Origin: Poriferisodalis sp965116245
GTDB lineage: Bacteria; Actinomycetota; Acidimicrobiia; Acidimicrobiales; Poriferisodalaceae
Direction of reading: 5' to 3'
NCBI GenBank assembly: GCA_965116245.1
Contig: OZ220497.1
Span: forward strand, 1,116,001-1,180,000
DNA length: 64,000 bases
Shown: positions 17,803 to 26,075 of the stretch, piece by piece
Layout of the letters: every line of letters starts with the position of its first letter
How positions within the stretch are numbered: the first letter of the stretch is position 1
Made by a program: the position numbers and the translations under genes
The notes under the pieces: model-generated
What the model was told of the DNA's origin: nothing
Databases searched by the model: none
The model's input: the letters and a program-made list of their open reading frames with translations, nothing else

Positions 17803-17839
17803 TGTCAACATGTCATGTCACATTTAGTCACTGAGTCAT
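17803..17839 (+). promoter_or_regulatory. TGTCA/GTCAC direct-repeat cluster upstream of glnII
   Basis: TGTCA occurs at 17803, 17811 and 17816, followed by GTCAC at 17827 and GTCAT at 17835. All lie within 60 bp of the glnII start. This is repeated-site architecture consistent with regulator binding. Confidence 0.4.
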
Positions 17840-17865
17840 ATTGAGATGAGGCAAAGGAGCATGCT

Positions 17866-18879
17866 GTGGCCTACCGGGCTGAGTACATCTGGACTGACGG
17901 CACTGAGCCCACAGCGGAGGTGCGTTCCAAAACGAAGATCCTGTCCGATGGCGACGAGCCGGGCGTCTGGGGATTTGATGGTTCAAGCACCAATCAGGCG
18001 GAGGGCACCGACTCTGATGTGGTGCTGAAGCCGGTCTTTAGCTGTCCCGACCCAATACGCGGCGGCAACGACATCTTGGTGATGTGCGAGACCTTCATGC
18101 CCGATACTATGGAACCGCACCCCACCAACAAGCGGGCCAAGACTCGAGCGGTACTTGACAAGTACGGTGATCAGGACTTCTGGTTCGGTCTTGAGCAGGA
18201 GTACACCATGCTCGATCCGGTCACGAAGTGGCCATCGGGCTTCCCGCCCAACGGCTTCCCGGGACCGCAAGGTCCCTACTACTGCGGCGTTGGCGCGCTT
18301 CGCATCCATGGACGCGAGGTTGTTGAACAGCACACCACTTGGTGCATCGACGCCGGTTTGGCCATCTCGGGCACCAATGCCGAGGTCATGCCCGGCCAGT
18401 GGGAGTTTCAGATCGGGCCTTGTGACCCGCTTGCCGTGGGCGACCAGATCTGGTTGGCCCGCTACCTGCTGTACCGCTCCGGCGAAGATCACGAGATTGA
18501 GATCAGCTTGGCCGCCAAGCCCATGCAGGGCGACTGGAACGGTGCGGGCATGCACAGCAATGTGTCCAGCCGGGCGATGCGCGAGAGCTACGAAGCTGTA
18601 GTGAAAGCGGCAGAGTCTCTGGGCGCTGAGGGTAAGCCCGAAGCACACATCCAGGGTTACGGACACGGCATTGAGTTGCGCTTGACAGGGGCCCACGAGA
18701 CAGAGCGCTACGACACGTTCAGCTACGGCGTCTCAGACCGTGGCGCGTCGGTGCGTATCCCGTGGCAGGTGGCCCAAGACGGCAAGGGCTACATCGAGGA
18801 TCGTCGCCCGAACGCCAACGCTGACCCCTACGTAGTGGCGGCCTTGCTGACCGAGACCATCGGCGAGGCGCTGGCCTGA
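17866..18879 (+). CDS. glnII: glutamine synthetase type II (eukaryotic type)
   Basis: A 337-residue GSII. WGFDGSSTNQA, the NKRAKTRAVLDKY region, FGLEQEYTM, PGQWEFQIGP, AGMHSNVSS and EDRRPNANADPY are all characteristic of the eukaryotic-type decameric enzyme, which some actinobacteria keep in addition to GSI. The GTG start has an AAGGAG site seven bases upstream. It is divergent from glnA with repeated operator-like sites between, so the two enzymes are probably coordinately or reciprocally controlled. Confidence 0.95.
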   Translation: MAYRAEYIWTDGTEPTAEVRSKTKILSDGDEPGVWGFDGSSTNQAEGTDSDVVLKPVFSCPDPIRGGNDILVMCETFMPDTMEPHPTNKRAKTRAVLDKYGDQDFWFGLEQEYTMLDPVTKWPSGFPPNGFPGPQGPYYCGVGALRIHGREVVEQHTTWCIDAGLAISGTNAEVMPGQWEFQIGPCDPLAVGDQIWLARYLLYRSGEDHEIEISLAAKPMQGDWNGAGMHSNVSSRAMRESYEAVVKAAESLGAEGKPEAHIQGYGHGIELRLTGAHETERYDTFSYGVSDRGASVRIPWQVAQDGKGYIEDRRPNANADPYVVAALLTETIGEALA

Positions 18880-18919
18880 GTCGGTCGTTGATCTAGTTCA
18901 ACGTCCTGAGCCCGTGACC

Positions 18920-18974
18920 CTGGGGCTGCTGACACTGGGGCTGCTGACACTGGGGCTGCTGACACTGGGTGTCT
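18920..18974. repeat. 15-bp tandem repeat between glnII and nadE
   Basis: Three perfect copies of ctggggctgctgaca plus a partial fourth, in the convergent spacer. The array ends three bases before the nadE stop codon. No gene is present. Confidence 0.92.
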
Positions 18975-18976
18975 GA

Positions 18977-20881
18977 CTAATCAAACAGGTTCGTGATGGG
19001 CATTCGACGATCTTTGCCGAAGCTCTTGGCGGTGATGCGAGGACCAGGCGGAGACTGACGCCGCTTGTACTCGGCGTTATCAACGAGCCGCGCGATTCGG
19101 CTCACCAGATCAGAGTCGGCGCCGTGCAGTTCTGCCAGTTCCCTAAGACCAGTCTGCTCTGTAAACCCAGCCTGCGCGGATAGCTCAGCCGCACTGAGAT
19201 CGCCTTCCACGTAGGCCTCCACCAGCGGGTCAAGTAGTTCATAGGGCGGCAAGCTCTGGTCGTCGCGTTGGTTGGGCCGCAACTCCGCTGATGGGGGTTT
19301 GTCAATGCAGGCTTGCGGAATGCGCTGGCCGTCGCCTTGGCGGTTGCGCCACTCGCAGAGCCGGTACACCAGCAGCTTGGGCACGTCCCGAATGACGGCG
19401 AATGCTCCGACAGTGTCACCGTACAAAGTCGTGTAACCGACCGATGTCTCAGTCTTGTTGCCGGTGCTCAGCACTAGCCAGCCGAAGCGGTTCGACAGGG
19501 CCATAAGGATCAAACCGCGTATGCGGCTTTGGAGGTTCTGGTCTGTGAGGTCTGTTGAGTCGGTGACATCGTTGACGGCTAAATCACCAGTTGAAGAGCC
19601 GCCAGTTGAAGAGCCGCCAGTTGAAGAGCCGACAGTCGAGCTGCCTGCGGCTGTGCCGAGGCTCACGTCGTCAAGCATTTCTGCCAAGGCGACGTGCGCT
19701 GGCTCAATCGGCACGGTACGAAAGTCGATACCGAGGTTCGCTGCTAGTTGGGCGGCATCGGCGCGCGATCCCTGGCTGGAGTAGCGCGACGGCATGGACA
19801 CGCCATGTACCCGGTCGGCTCCGAGTGCGTCCGACGCGATGGCGGCTACGAGACTTGAGTCAATGCCACCCGACAGTCCGATAACCACGTCGGTGAAACC
19901 GTTCTTGCGCACGTAGTCGCGCGTCGCTACCACGAGCGCCTGCCAGACTTCCTCCAACGGGTCCAGCGGTGGCACCAGCATGTTTGTCGTGCCAGCGCTC
20001 GCAGTCGGCCCAGTAGCAGCCAGCCCAGTAGCAGTCGGCCCAGTAGTTGCGGTTGAAGTGTCAAGTGCACACACCGCGACCTGTTCGCGAAATGCGGGTA
20101 GCCGACACACCACGTTCCCGCTCGTGTCGGTGACGAAAGAGCCGCCATCAAAGACCAACTCATCTTGTCCGCCCACCTGGTTGACGTAAACCACCGGAAC
20201 TCTGAGTGTCGCGGCGCGCGACCTAGCTACCGCCTCGCGGTCAGCTTGCTTGCCTCGTCTGTAGGGCGAACCGTTGAGGTTCACCAACAGTTGCGCTCCC
20301 AGGCGGACCTGCTCCAGCGCCGGGCTCGTATCGGCTTCGCCTCCCACGACTGAGGGCAACCCGCCGTCCTCAGCGGCGGCATCGGCGGTGCGAGGCGGCC
20401 CCCACAGGTCCTCACATATCGAGACGCCGACGCGCAGGCCGTTCACCGTGAGCAGGGACATGTCACTGGCTGGATTGTCAAGGCCCGAAACAAAGTAGCG
20501 CTGCTCGTCAAATACGGCGTAGTTGGGAAGCAAGTGCTTGCGGAAAATGCTGCGCACGGCACCGTCCCAGCATCCCGCTGCTGCATTCCACAGTCGAATT
20601 GGTCCGGCTCGACCGGTGTCCTGCGGAAACCCAACCACGGCTGGCACCGATCCGGTATGGCGTGCGATCCGTTTCAGCGCTTGCGTCGCCGCGCCCACGA
20701 AGGCGGGCTTCAACAGCAGGTCCTCAGGTGGATAGCCGGTAACCGCCAATTCGCTGAACACCACAATCTGCGCGCCATCGTCCACCGCTGAGTCATAGGC
20801 GGCCATGATCATCTCGGCATTGCCACCGATGTCGCCTAGACGCAGATTGAGTTGGGCCAGCCCCACACGCAAGACCGCCAC
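18977..20881 (-). CDS. nadE: glutamine-dependent NAD+ synthetase
   Basis: Amidates nicotinate adenine dinucleotide to NAD with ammonia from glutamine. The N-terminal nitrilase-type glutaminase domain has the E-K-C triad (FSELAVTGYPP, FRKHLLPNY, GVSICEDLWGP). The C-terminal synthetase carries the P-loop SGGIDSS. Two low-complexity inserts are unusual: an ATTGPTATG-type repeat at the domain junction near residue 280 and a GSSTG repeat near residue 410, the second encoded by 15-bp tandem DNA repeats. Both fall in loops, so activity is plausible. GTG start. It uses glutamine made by the two neighbouring synthetases. Confidence 0.94.
   Translation of the reverse strand: MAVLRVGLAQLNLRLGDIGGNAEMIMAAYDSAVDDGAQIVVFSELAVTGYPPEDLLLKPAFVGAATQALKRIARHTGSVPAVVGFPQDTGRAGPIRLWNAAAGCWDGAVRSIFRKHLLPNYAVFDEQRYFVSGLDNPASDMSLLTVNGLRVGVSICEDLWGPPRTADAAAEDGGLPSVVGGEADTSPALEQVRLGAQLLVNLNGSPYRRGKQADREAVARSRAATLRVPVVYVNQVGGQDELVFDGGSFVTDTSGNVVCRLPAFREQVAVCALDTSTATTGPTATGLAATGPTASAGTTNMLVPPLDPLEEVWQALVVATRDYVRKNGFTDVVIGLSGGIDSSLVAAIASDALGADRVHGVSMPSRYSSQGSRADAAQLAANLGIDFRTVPIEPAHVALAEMLDDVSLGTAAGSSTVGSSTGGSSTGGSSTGDLAVNDVTDSTDLTDQNLQSRIRGLILMALSNRFGWLVLSTGNKTETSVGYTTLYGDTVGAFAVIRDVPKLLVYRLCEWRNRQGDGQRIPQACIDKPPSAELRPNQRDDQSLPPYELLDPLVEAYVEGDLSAAELSAQAGFTEQTGLRELAELHGADSDLVSRIARLVDNAEYKRRQSPPGPRITAKSFGKDRRMPITNLFD
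19587..19631. repeat. Three perfect 15-bp tandem copies inside nadE
   Basis: The unit ccagttgaagagccg is present three times head to tail and encodes the GSSTG repeats on the minus strand. Diverged copies continue to about 19645. Confidence 0.92.
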
Positions 20882-20993
20882 GCGTCCACCCTAGGGCTGA
20901 CCCGCGTACTTGCAAGAGGCAACTACTCGCTAGCGGCAACTACTTAGTGGAGGCAACTGCCGATGTCATCGCTACGCTCACCCACCACCGAGG

Positions 20994-21995
20994 GTGAGTA
21001 GCAGCGACCGTCGGTTGCACTTGCTAGCGGGGGGACGACAGCGAGGCGACGTGGTGGCAAAAGAGAGAGTAGAACGCGACGAGGAAGATCTCGTTCGTCT
21101 GTATCTGACCGACATCGGCCAGTACCCACTGCTCACCAAGGACGATGAAGTCCGCCTAGCCAAGAAAATCGAAAAGGGCTTCGCTGCCAAAGAAGAGCTT
21201 GAGTCTGCCCGCGCACGAAACCTCACGGCCGCGCAACGGAGCAGCAAACGACAGATCCAACGCAGAGGCGAACGTGCCCAGCGCGAGTTCGTGAGGTGCA
21301 ACCTGCGCCTCGTCGTGTCAATTGCCAAAAAATATCAGGCCTCGGGGCTGCCGCTGCTTGATCTCATCCAAGAGGGCAACCTGGGCCTGATGCATGCGGT
21401 CGAGAAGTTTGATTGGCGCAAGGGCTTCAAGTTCTCCACCTATGCCACCTGGTGGATCCGCCAGGCCATCACTCGTGGCATCGCCAACACCGGCCGAACG
21501 ATCCGGCTGCCGGTACATGCGGGCGACACTTTGGCGCGCTTGCAAAAGGCCCGTTCGCGGCTGGAGTTGAAGCACGGCCGCCCGGCTACGCAGAGCGAGT
21601 TGGCCGATGAGGTCGACATGACCGAGCAGAAGGTCATTGAGGCTCTGCGATTCGCCGCGGAGCCGCTGTCGTTGTCGGAGCCGCTGCGCGAAGACAGTGA
21701 TGCCGAGTTGGGCGATGTCGTTGAGGACCGCGCTGCAGAGTCGCCCTTTGAAGTAGCCGTCACAACGCTGCTGCCTACTGAGATCACCCGGCTGCTCTCC
21801 CCGCTAGACGAACGAGAGCGCGAGATCCTCAAGCTCCGCTTCGGTCTGGATCGAGGTGAGCCTCGCACGCTTGAAGAGGTGGGTGAGCACTTCCAGCTCA
21901 CGCGCGAGCGCATTCGTCAAATAGAGGCGCGCGCCATGTCCAAACTCCGCCATCCCAGCACCGACACGGGTGCGCGGGATCTGCTGTCGGTCTAG
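20994..21995 (+). CDS. RNA polymerase sigma-70 family factor (group 1/2, SigA/SigB-like)
   Basis: A 333-residue sigma factor with region 1.2 (DLVRLYLTDIGQYPLL), region 2 (NLRLVVSIAKKY, GNLGLMHAVEKFDWRKGFKFSTYATWW split across 2.2-2.4), region 3, and region 4.2 with the helix-turn-helix EEVGEHFQLTRERIRQIEARAM. It lacks the long N-terminal region 1.1 of principal sigma factors, so it is more like a group 2 (SigB-type) factor, although it could be the housekeeping one. GTG at 20994; a GTG at 21051 is an alternative that removes a non-conserved leader. It is divergent from nadE. Confidence 0.93.
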   Translation: MSSSDRRLHLLAGGRQRGDVVAKERVERDEEDLVRLYLTDIGQYPLLTKDDEVRLAKKIEKGFAAKEELESARARNLTAAQRSSKRQIQRRGERAQREFVRCNLRLVVSIAKKYQASGLPLLDLIQEGNLGLMHAVEKFDWRKGFKFSTYATWWIRQAITRGIANTGRTIRLPVHAGDTLARLQKARSRLELKHGRPATQSELADEVDMTEQKVIEALRFAAEPLSLSEPLREDSDAELGDVVEDRAAESPFEVAVTTLLPTEITRLLSPLDEREREILKLRFGLDRGEPRTLEEVGEHFQLTRERIRQIEARAMSKLRHPSTDTGARDLLSV

Positions 21996-22012
21996 TCGTT
22001 TGAGCTAGTTGG

Positions 22013-22087
22013 TTAGGCGTCTGTCAGACGCCGAACTACGACGACGATCAGAGCGCCGACAATCACGGCGAGCAGCAGCTTCTTCAT
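22013..22087 (-). CDS. 24-residue hydrophobic membrane peptide
   Basis: ATG at 22087 opens a 24-codon frame: MKKLLLAV, then a run of Val/Ile/Leu/Ala and a basic end VVRRLTDA. An AGAGGA ribosome binding site lies about 10 bases upstream. The Lys-Lys start, single membrane span and good site suggest a real small protein, although it is very short. It resembles in style the short MKKLLLL-type actinobacterial peptides, but I cannot assign a family. Confidence 0.5.
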   Translation of the reverse strand: MKKLLLAVIVGALIVVVVRRLTDA

Positions 22088-22220
22088 GGTGCATCGTCCT
22101 CTGGTTGGGCTGACTTACTTGGGCTGAGGTAGATGTTAGGCGCGCTTGTCCCAAACTCGGCACCCTGTATTTCTGGCTGAGCGTATTTCTGGCTGAGCAC
22201 GATTTCTGGCCGGGCATGAA

Positions 22221-22316
22221 TGGCGGAGGTGGACGGGAATCGAACCCGCCGGACGGGGATCGCCCGTCCCGCCCGCTTTGAAGGCGGGGGAGCCCACCAG
22301 GCGCTCAGACACCTCC
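22221..22316 (-). tRNA. selC: tRNA-Sec (selenocysteine, anticodon TCA)
   Basis: A 96-nt minus-strand RNA including an encoded CCA. It begins GGAGGTGT and ends CCACCTCC-G-CCA. The anticodon loop is CTTCAAA between CCCGC and GCGGG stems, giving anticodon TCA, which reads UGA. The long variable arm forms a perfect 7-bp hairpin (GGACGGG/CCCGTCC), and the T arm contains GGTTCGATTCC. The length, the variable arm and the TCA anticodon together identify tRNA-Sec. It is 12 kb from selA/selB. Confidence 0.97.
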
Positions 22317-22408
22317 ACTACCCATCATGGCGCACAGTTGCGCCTCGCGCCACCGTTGCGCGCGCCTATCCGAAAAGCTCACCCCAAGAAAGCACGGCCG
22401 CCACGAGT

Positions 22409-22459
22409 GCGCGACTGCCAAGAATGCGCGGCTGCCAAGAATGCGCGGCTGCCAGGAAC
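22409..22459. repeat. Three 17-bp tandem copies upstream of the Tad locus
   Basis: The unit gcgcggctgccaagaat occurs three times head to tail with few changes, in the 218-bp spacer between selC and the first Tad gene. No gene is seen in that spacer. Confidence 0.85.
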
Positions 22460-22534
22460 GCACAGCTTCCACAAAATCAGTTGATCGCGCACTAGCGCAG
22501 CAGCAATGGTCATGGCCTACCCGAGGGAGCAGCC

Positions 22535-23167
22535 ATGATCCATGCATATCTGGGAGCGAAGGGCGGTGTTGGCAACACTGTGACCGCCCTGCTCGCTGCG
22601 AACAGCGCCAAACGCGCGGGTCGCGACGTTGTCCTTGTGGACCTAACAGGAGACTTTGGCGTCGTGCTGGGCGCCGCTGCCGACCTGCCAGGAATCGCTG
22701 AGTGGACAGCAGCCGAAGAACTGTCGCTGGGATCAGCCTCAGCTCTAACGGTGCCTATAGCGACGGGCGTCAGCCTGTTGCCGCGTGGCAGTGGCGACAT
22801 TGACGATGCGCGGCTCAGCACGCTGTGGTCGCTGTTGGCCAGCAAACCGCTCCTCAACATCATTGATGCCGGTCGCGGCAGAGGCGCACTTGAACGAGTA
22901 GCAGGCCCACGAGTGCGGTGCCTGCTCACCATGAATTGCTGTTACCAAGCCCTGCACCGCGCACATGAGGTTGTATCGGAAGTTGACAACGTCGTCGTGC
23001 TGACGGACACTCAACGGGCCTTGGGTCTAACCGACATCGAAGCCGCATTGGGACGCCGTGCCGATGCTGTCTTGTCGGTGGATCGTGCCATTTCGCGCTG
23101 GGCAGACGCAGGATTGCTGCTGGACCGCTGTTCCAAGTCAGCGCGTTCGCTGGACGCGTTCCTGTGA
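22535..23167 (+). CDS. CpaE/TadZ-like ParA/MinD-family protein of the Tad locus
   Basis: A 210-residue MinD/ParA-like protein that would localise the Tad pilus machinery. The start shows GAKGGVGNTVTALLAANSA, a deviant Walker A in which the signature KGG lysine is kept but the usual GK(T/S) lysine is Asn. VVLVDLTGDFG and LNIIDAGRGRG match the later strands. Atypical Walker A motifs are known in TadZ proteins. The stop overlaps the next start (GTGA), so it is translationally coupled to tadA. Confidence 0.78.
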   Translation: MIHAYLGAKGGVGNTVTALLAANSAKRAGRDVVLVDLTGDFGVVLGAAADLPGIAEWTAAEELSLGSASALTVPIATGVSLLPRGSGDIDDARLSTLWSLLASKPLLNIIDAGRGRGALERVAGPRVRCLLTMNCCYQALHRAHEVVSEVDNVVVLTDTQRALGLTDIEAALGRRADAVLSVDRAISRWADAGLLLDRCSKSARSLDAFL

Positions 23168-24300
23168 ACCGAGTCTCACGCGGTAGGCCACACGCCGACC
23201 TGGCTCCAGCAGGCATGAGTCCAGCCAGCATGAGTCCAGCAGGCATGAATACAGCTTTGGCGCCTCCCAGCACTGCGTTCGTGGAGCAGATCCATGAACG
23301 GTTCTTACCTGCGACATCCCCGGCGGTTAGCGACATCGCCGAAGCCGTTGAGGGCGCAGCACCACTATTGGATCGCAACCAAGCGGCCGAGCTCGTGACG
23401 GAAGTGCTGGCTCGCCTCTCCGGCATCGGGCCGCTTGCGGAAATCTGGGCGAACGACGACGTGACCGAAGTGATGATCAACGGTCCGGGGCCAGTCGTGA
23501 TTGAACGCCACGGCATTCTGTCCACCGTTGGTCGGATCAGCACGGCGGAGGTTCATCGCCTCGTTGAGTATCTACTGGGGCCCACGGGACGACGCGTGGA
23601 CCGGCGACTGCCCATGGTTGATGTGCGGCTGGATGACCGCACCCGTTGCCACATAGCGGTACCGCCGGTGGCTGTGGATGGCCCCTACATCACGCTGCGT
23701 CGCTTCCCCGCGAGTGTTCGCCGCCTGGGCGCGTTCGCAACCCCCGATCTCGCTGCTCGCCTGCGGGGGCTTGTTGGCGAGCGGGCCAATCTGATGCTCT
23801 TTGGCCCCACCAGTACCGGCAAGACTTCCCTGCTAGCGAGCTTGCTGGCTCCCATCGCTCAGACGGAACGTCTCGTGGTCGTTGAGGAAGCAGCGGAGCT
23901 GCCCCGGCTTGGTGTTGGCACGGTGCGTCTTGAAGGTCAGCCGCCCAATGTTGACGGGGTTGGTGCGGTGACAATGGCCGATCTGGTGGCTACAGCGCTG
24001 CGAATGCGGCCCGATCGTTTGGTGATCGGCGAAGTTCGTGGTCCTGAGGCAGCGGCTCTGCTGCAGGCGCTCACCACCGGCCATCGCGGTTCATTGTCGA
24101 CGCTGCACGCCGATGACCCGTCGCATGCGTTGTGGCGCTTCGAACAGCTCGCACGGGCCGGTGGCGCGGTTGGCGATGTAGCCGCGCACATCGCTTCTGT
24201 GCTTGACGGTCTCGTTCACATGAGCCGTGGAGCGGGTGGTGTTCGGCAAGTCGCTGCGGTGTACAAGGTGGGCAACGACGGATCGATAGCTACATGCTGA
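23164..24300 (+). CDS. tadA: Tad/CpaF-type secretion ATPase
   Basis: Hexameric ATPase powering Tad pilus assembly. After a leader with SPASMSPAGM repeats, residues 80-135 form the N-terminal domain (IWANDDVTEVMINGPG). The Walker A is GPTSTGKTS, followed by VVVEEAAELP (Asp box), RMRPDRLVIGEVRGPEA (Walker B region) and GSLSTLHADDP (His box). The GTG start overlaps the preceding stop by four bases. Confidence 0.95.
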   Translation: MNRVSRGRPHADLAPAGMSPASMSPAGMNTALAPPSTAFVEQIHERFLPATSPAVSDIAEAVEGAAPLLDRNQAAELVTEVLARLSGIGPLAEIWANDDVTEVMINGPGPVVIERHGILSTVGRISTAEVHRLVEYLLGPTGRRVDRRLPMVDVRLDDRTRCHIAVPPVAVDGPYITLRRFPASVRRLGAFATPDLAARLRGLVGERANLMLFGPTSTGKTSLLASLLAPIAQTERLVVVEEAAELPRLGVGTVRLEGQPPNVDGVGAVTMADLVATALRMRPDRLVIGEVRGPEAAALLQALTTGHRGSLSTLHADDPSHALWRFEQLARAGGAVGDVAAHIASVLDGLVHMSRGAGGVRQVAAVYKVGNDGSIATC

Positions 24301-24337
24301 GGCCGTTAGGTGCTGATGCCCGTCACGTGCTGAAGCC

Positions 24338-24976
24338 ATGTTAAGGCTCATCGTGTTGCTGGTGTGCGTCGGGGCCATCACCTCGCCAGCAGCTCGCGGC
24401 TGGTTGCGCGTGCGGCGAGACCGACACCGTGACCGACTGGCGATCGCCGCTCGGTCGGATTGCATTGGAGACTTCTGCGCGACGGTGTCGCGCAGGCTGT
24501 CTGGCGGCGACACCATGTTGCAGGCACTGCGTTCTGCTGCCGATGGGCCCATGGCGGTGCCGCTAGAGCAGATCTCTGCGGAACATGAACGTGGCGTAAC
24601 GCTGAGTCGCGCAACGCTGCGATGGGCAGTGCGCGAGCAGACATCGCAAGCAGCGTTGCTCTCCACCGCAGTCACGCTCGCTTCCGATCAAGTAGGCGCT
24701 CAACCGCAGCTATTTGATCATGTAGCAGCAACCGTTCGAGCAAATGCTGACATGGCCGCTGAGGCTCGTGTTCACGCTACGCAGGCCCGAGCATCGGTTT
24801 GGGTCGTGGCGGCGCTGCCCTGGGCAGTCGCTCTGGCACTACTCGCCGAGGGTGGCGCTGCCGCCCGAGTTCTCATATCCACTCCGTTGGGCTGGTCCTG
24901 CATCGGCGCGGCGCTCTTGCTGGAAATTGCAGGCGTGTCGTGGATGCGCGCCGCTGTTGCGCGAGCACTGAAATGA
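24338..24976 (+). CDS. tadB: TadB-like type II secretion F-domain protein
   Basis: Inner-membrane platform protein. At 212 residues it is shorter than typical TadB (about 300). There is an N-terminal membrane segment, a cytoplasmic helical T2SSF-like core (FCATVSRRLSGGDTMLQALRSAA, HERGVTLSRATLRWA), and two membrane spans near the end (VWVVAALPWAVALALLAE, GWSCIGAALLLEIAG). The position between the ATPase and TadC supports the assignment. Confidence 0.8.
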   Translation: MLRLIVLLVCVGAITSPAARGWLRVRRDRHRDRLAIAARSDCIGDFCATVSRRLSGGDTMLQALRSAADGPMAVPLEQISAEHERGVTLSRATLRWAVREQTSQAALLSTAVTLASDQVGAQPQLFDHVAATVRANADMAAEARVHATQARASVWVVAALPWAVALALLAEGGAAARVLISTPLGWSCIGAALLLEIAGVSWMRAAVARALK

Positions 24977-25005
24977 TCAGCCATGTCTCGGCCATCAGCC
25001 CTGAT

Positions 25006-25094
25006 TTGGCGATAAACACAGGTTTGGCGATCAACAAGTGCTGACGATCAACACAGTATTGACGATCAACACAGCATTGACGATCAACACAGCG
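25006..25094. repeat. 18-bp tandem repeat across the tadC start
   Basis: Five consecutive variants of ttgacgatcaacacagca; the last three (25041-25094) are nearly identical. The array spans the tadB-tadC spacer and the first codons of tadC, giving the protein leader LTINTVLTINTALTINTA. The true tadC start is therefore uncertain. Confidence 0.9.
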
Positions 25095-25706
25095 GTTGGG
25101 GATCCCGTCTTCGGCAGCGTCGTGCTGTCGAATCCCTTGGTGGTCGCTGCGCTGGCCGCTGCAGCTGTTTGCTGGGCGGGATTCGCTACTCGCCCTGTTC
25201 CGGCGAGGCGCAGGCTTATGGCGATGGTCACCGCCATCCGGGCGGATCAAGCCGATCTGGCCGCAGTGCCTCCCGCCCGCGTGGCTGCCGAGCTTGGGTC
25301 GATCGTTGACGTAATGCATGTGGCCCTGACATCGGGGCTATCAATCAGTGCCTCACTGCAGCTTGCACTCGGTCACATCGAGCCCTCCAGCCCCATCGGT
25401 CGACGGCTGGCAGGTCGGGGCGCGTTTGAACATCTTGATGAGGCACTGGACGAGTTAGGCCAAACGGGCGGCAAGTGGGCACGTGCCTTCGCTACCGCAG
25501 TTGTGGGCTCCATGCGCAGCGGCATTCCGTTAGCGCCCGAGCTGGGCCGTCTCAGCGGCGAGCTGCGCGAGGACCGCCGCCGCCAGCTCGAAGGCAAGGT
25601 TCGTCGGTTGCCGGTGTTGTTGCTGTTTCCGCTTGTGCTGTGCGTGCTTCCGGCGCTCGGACTAGTGGCCATCGTGCCCGTGCTAGTAGCGGCCTTCGGC
25701 GGTTGA
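25038..25706 (+). CDS. tadC: TadC-like type II secretion F-domain protein
   Basis: Second Tad platform protein, 222 residues. An N-terminal membrane segment (VVAALAAAAVCWAGFA) is followed by a T2SSF-like core (VDVMHVALTSGLSISASLQLALG, SMRSGIPLAPELGRLSGELREDRRRQLEGKVRRLP as a cytoplasmic stretch) and a C-terminal hydrophobic span. The first 18 residues come from the tandem repeat array and are not conserved. It is co-directional with the other tad genes. Confidence 0.82.
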   Translation: MLTINTVLTINTALTINTAVGDPVFGSVVLSNPLVVAALAAAAVCWAGFATRPVPARRRLMAMVTAIRADQADLAAVPPARVAAELGSIVDVMHVALTSGLSISASLQLALGHIEPSSPIGRRLAGRGAFEHLDEALDELGQTGGKWARAFATAVVGSMRSGIPLAPELGRLSGELREDRRRQLEGKVRRLPVLLLFPLVLCVLPALGLVAIVPVLVAAFGG

Positions 25707-25802
25707 GATGTCGACGCCCATGTCTCAACCAATCCCTTTGGCTCCCACGGCACTCAGACCTATTCGGATCTATTCAGATCAATTCAGACCTAAGGAGTTC
25801 TC

Positions 25803-26075
25803 ATGTATTCCACTGCTAGCACCTCCAATGTTGCCGCTGGGGGCCTACACAGCCCGATACCCGGGCCACTATCGGGGCCATGTCGCCCTCAGCGCACGCG
25901 GCGTACGCAGCCTTTGAACTGTGATCAAGCCGGTCAGACCACGGCTGAGTACGCGTTGTTGACCGGTGCCATCGCACTGCTAGTTGCCGCTGTCACTGCC
26001 TGGGCGACCAGCACCGGCAAGGTGGGTCAACTGCTTGACGCGGTATTCAACTACCTGACCAGGGTGATCTCCTGA
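25803..26075 (+). CDS. Flp-like type IVb pilin (DUF4244-type)
   Basis: A 90-residue pilin precursor. The long leader of 44 residues ends DQAG, and the mature part would start QTTAE, with the conserved Glu at +5 (E49), then a hydrophobic helix YALLTGAIALLVAAVTAWA and a short tail. AAGGAG lies six bases before the ATG. The leader is unusually long and Pro/Arg-rich compared with Flp pilins. No prepilin peptidase gene is in this window. Confidence 0.85.
   Translation: MYSTASTSNVAAGGLHSPIPGPLSGPCRPQRTRRTQPLNCDQAGQTTAEYALLTGAIALLVAAVTAWATSTGKVGQLLDAVFNYLTRVIS

Larger units (their letters stand above)
17522..17865. promoter_or_regulatory. Divergent regulatory region between glnA and glnII
   Basis: 344 bp without a gene. 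It holds a cluster of GGACAT/GATGTCC half-sites near the glnA side, a TGTCA/GTCAC cluster near the glnII side, and a tandem gcactggaaat duplication near 17764-17790. A ttcac-N17-gaaac pair at about 17689-17716 has spacing compatible with skipping one GlnR half-site, but the match is weak. Confidence 0.6.
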
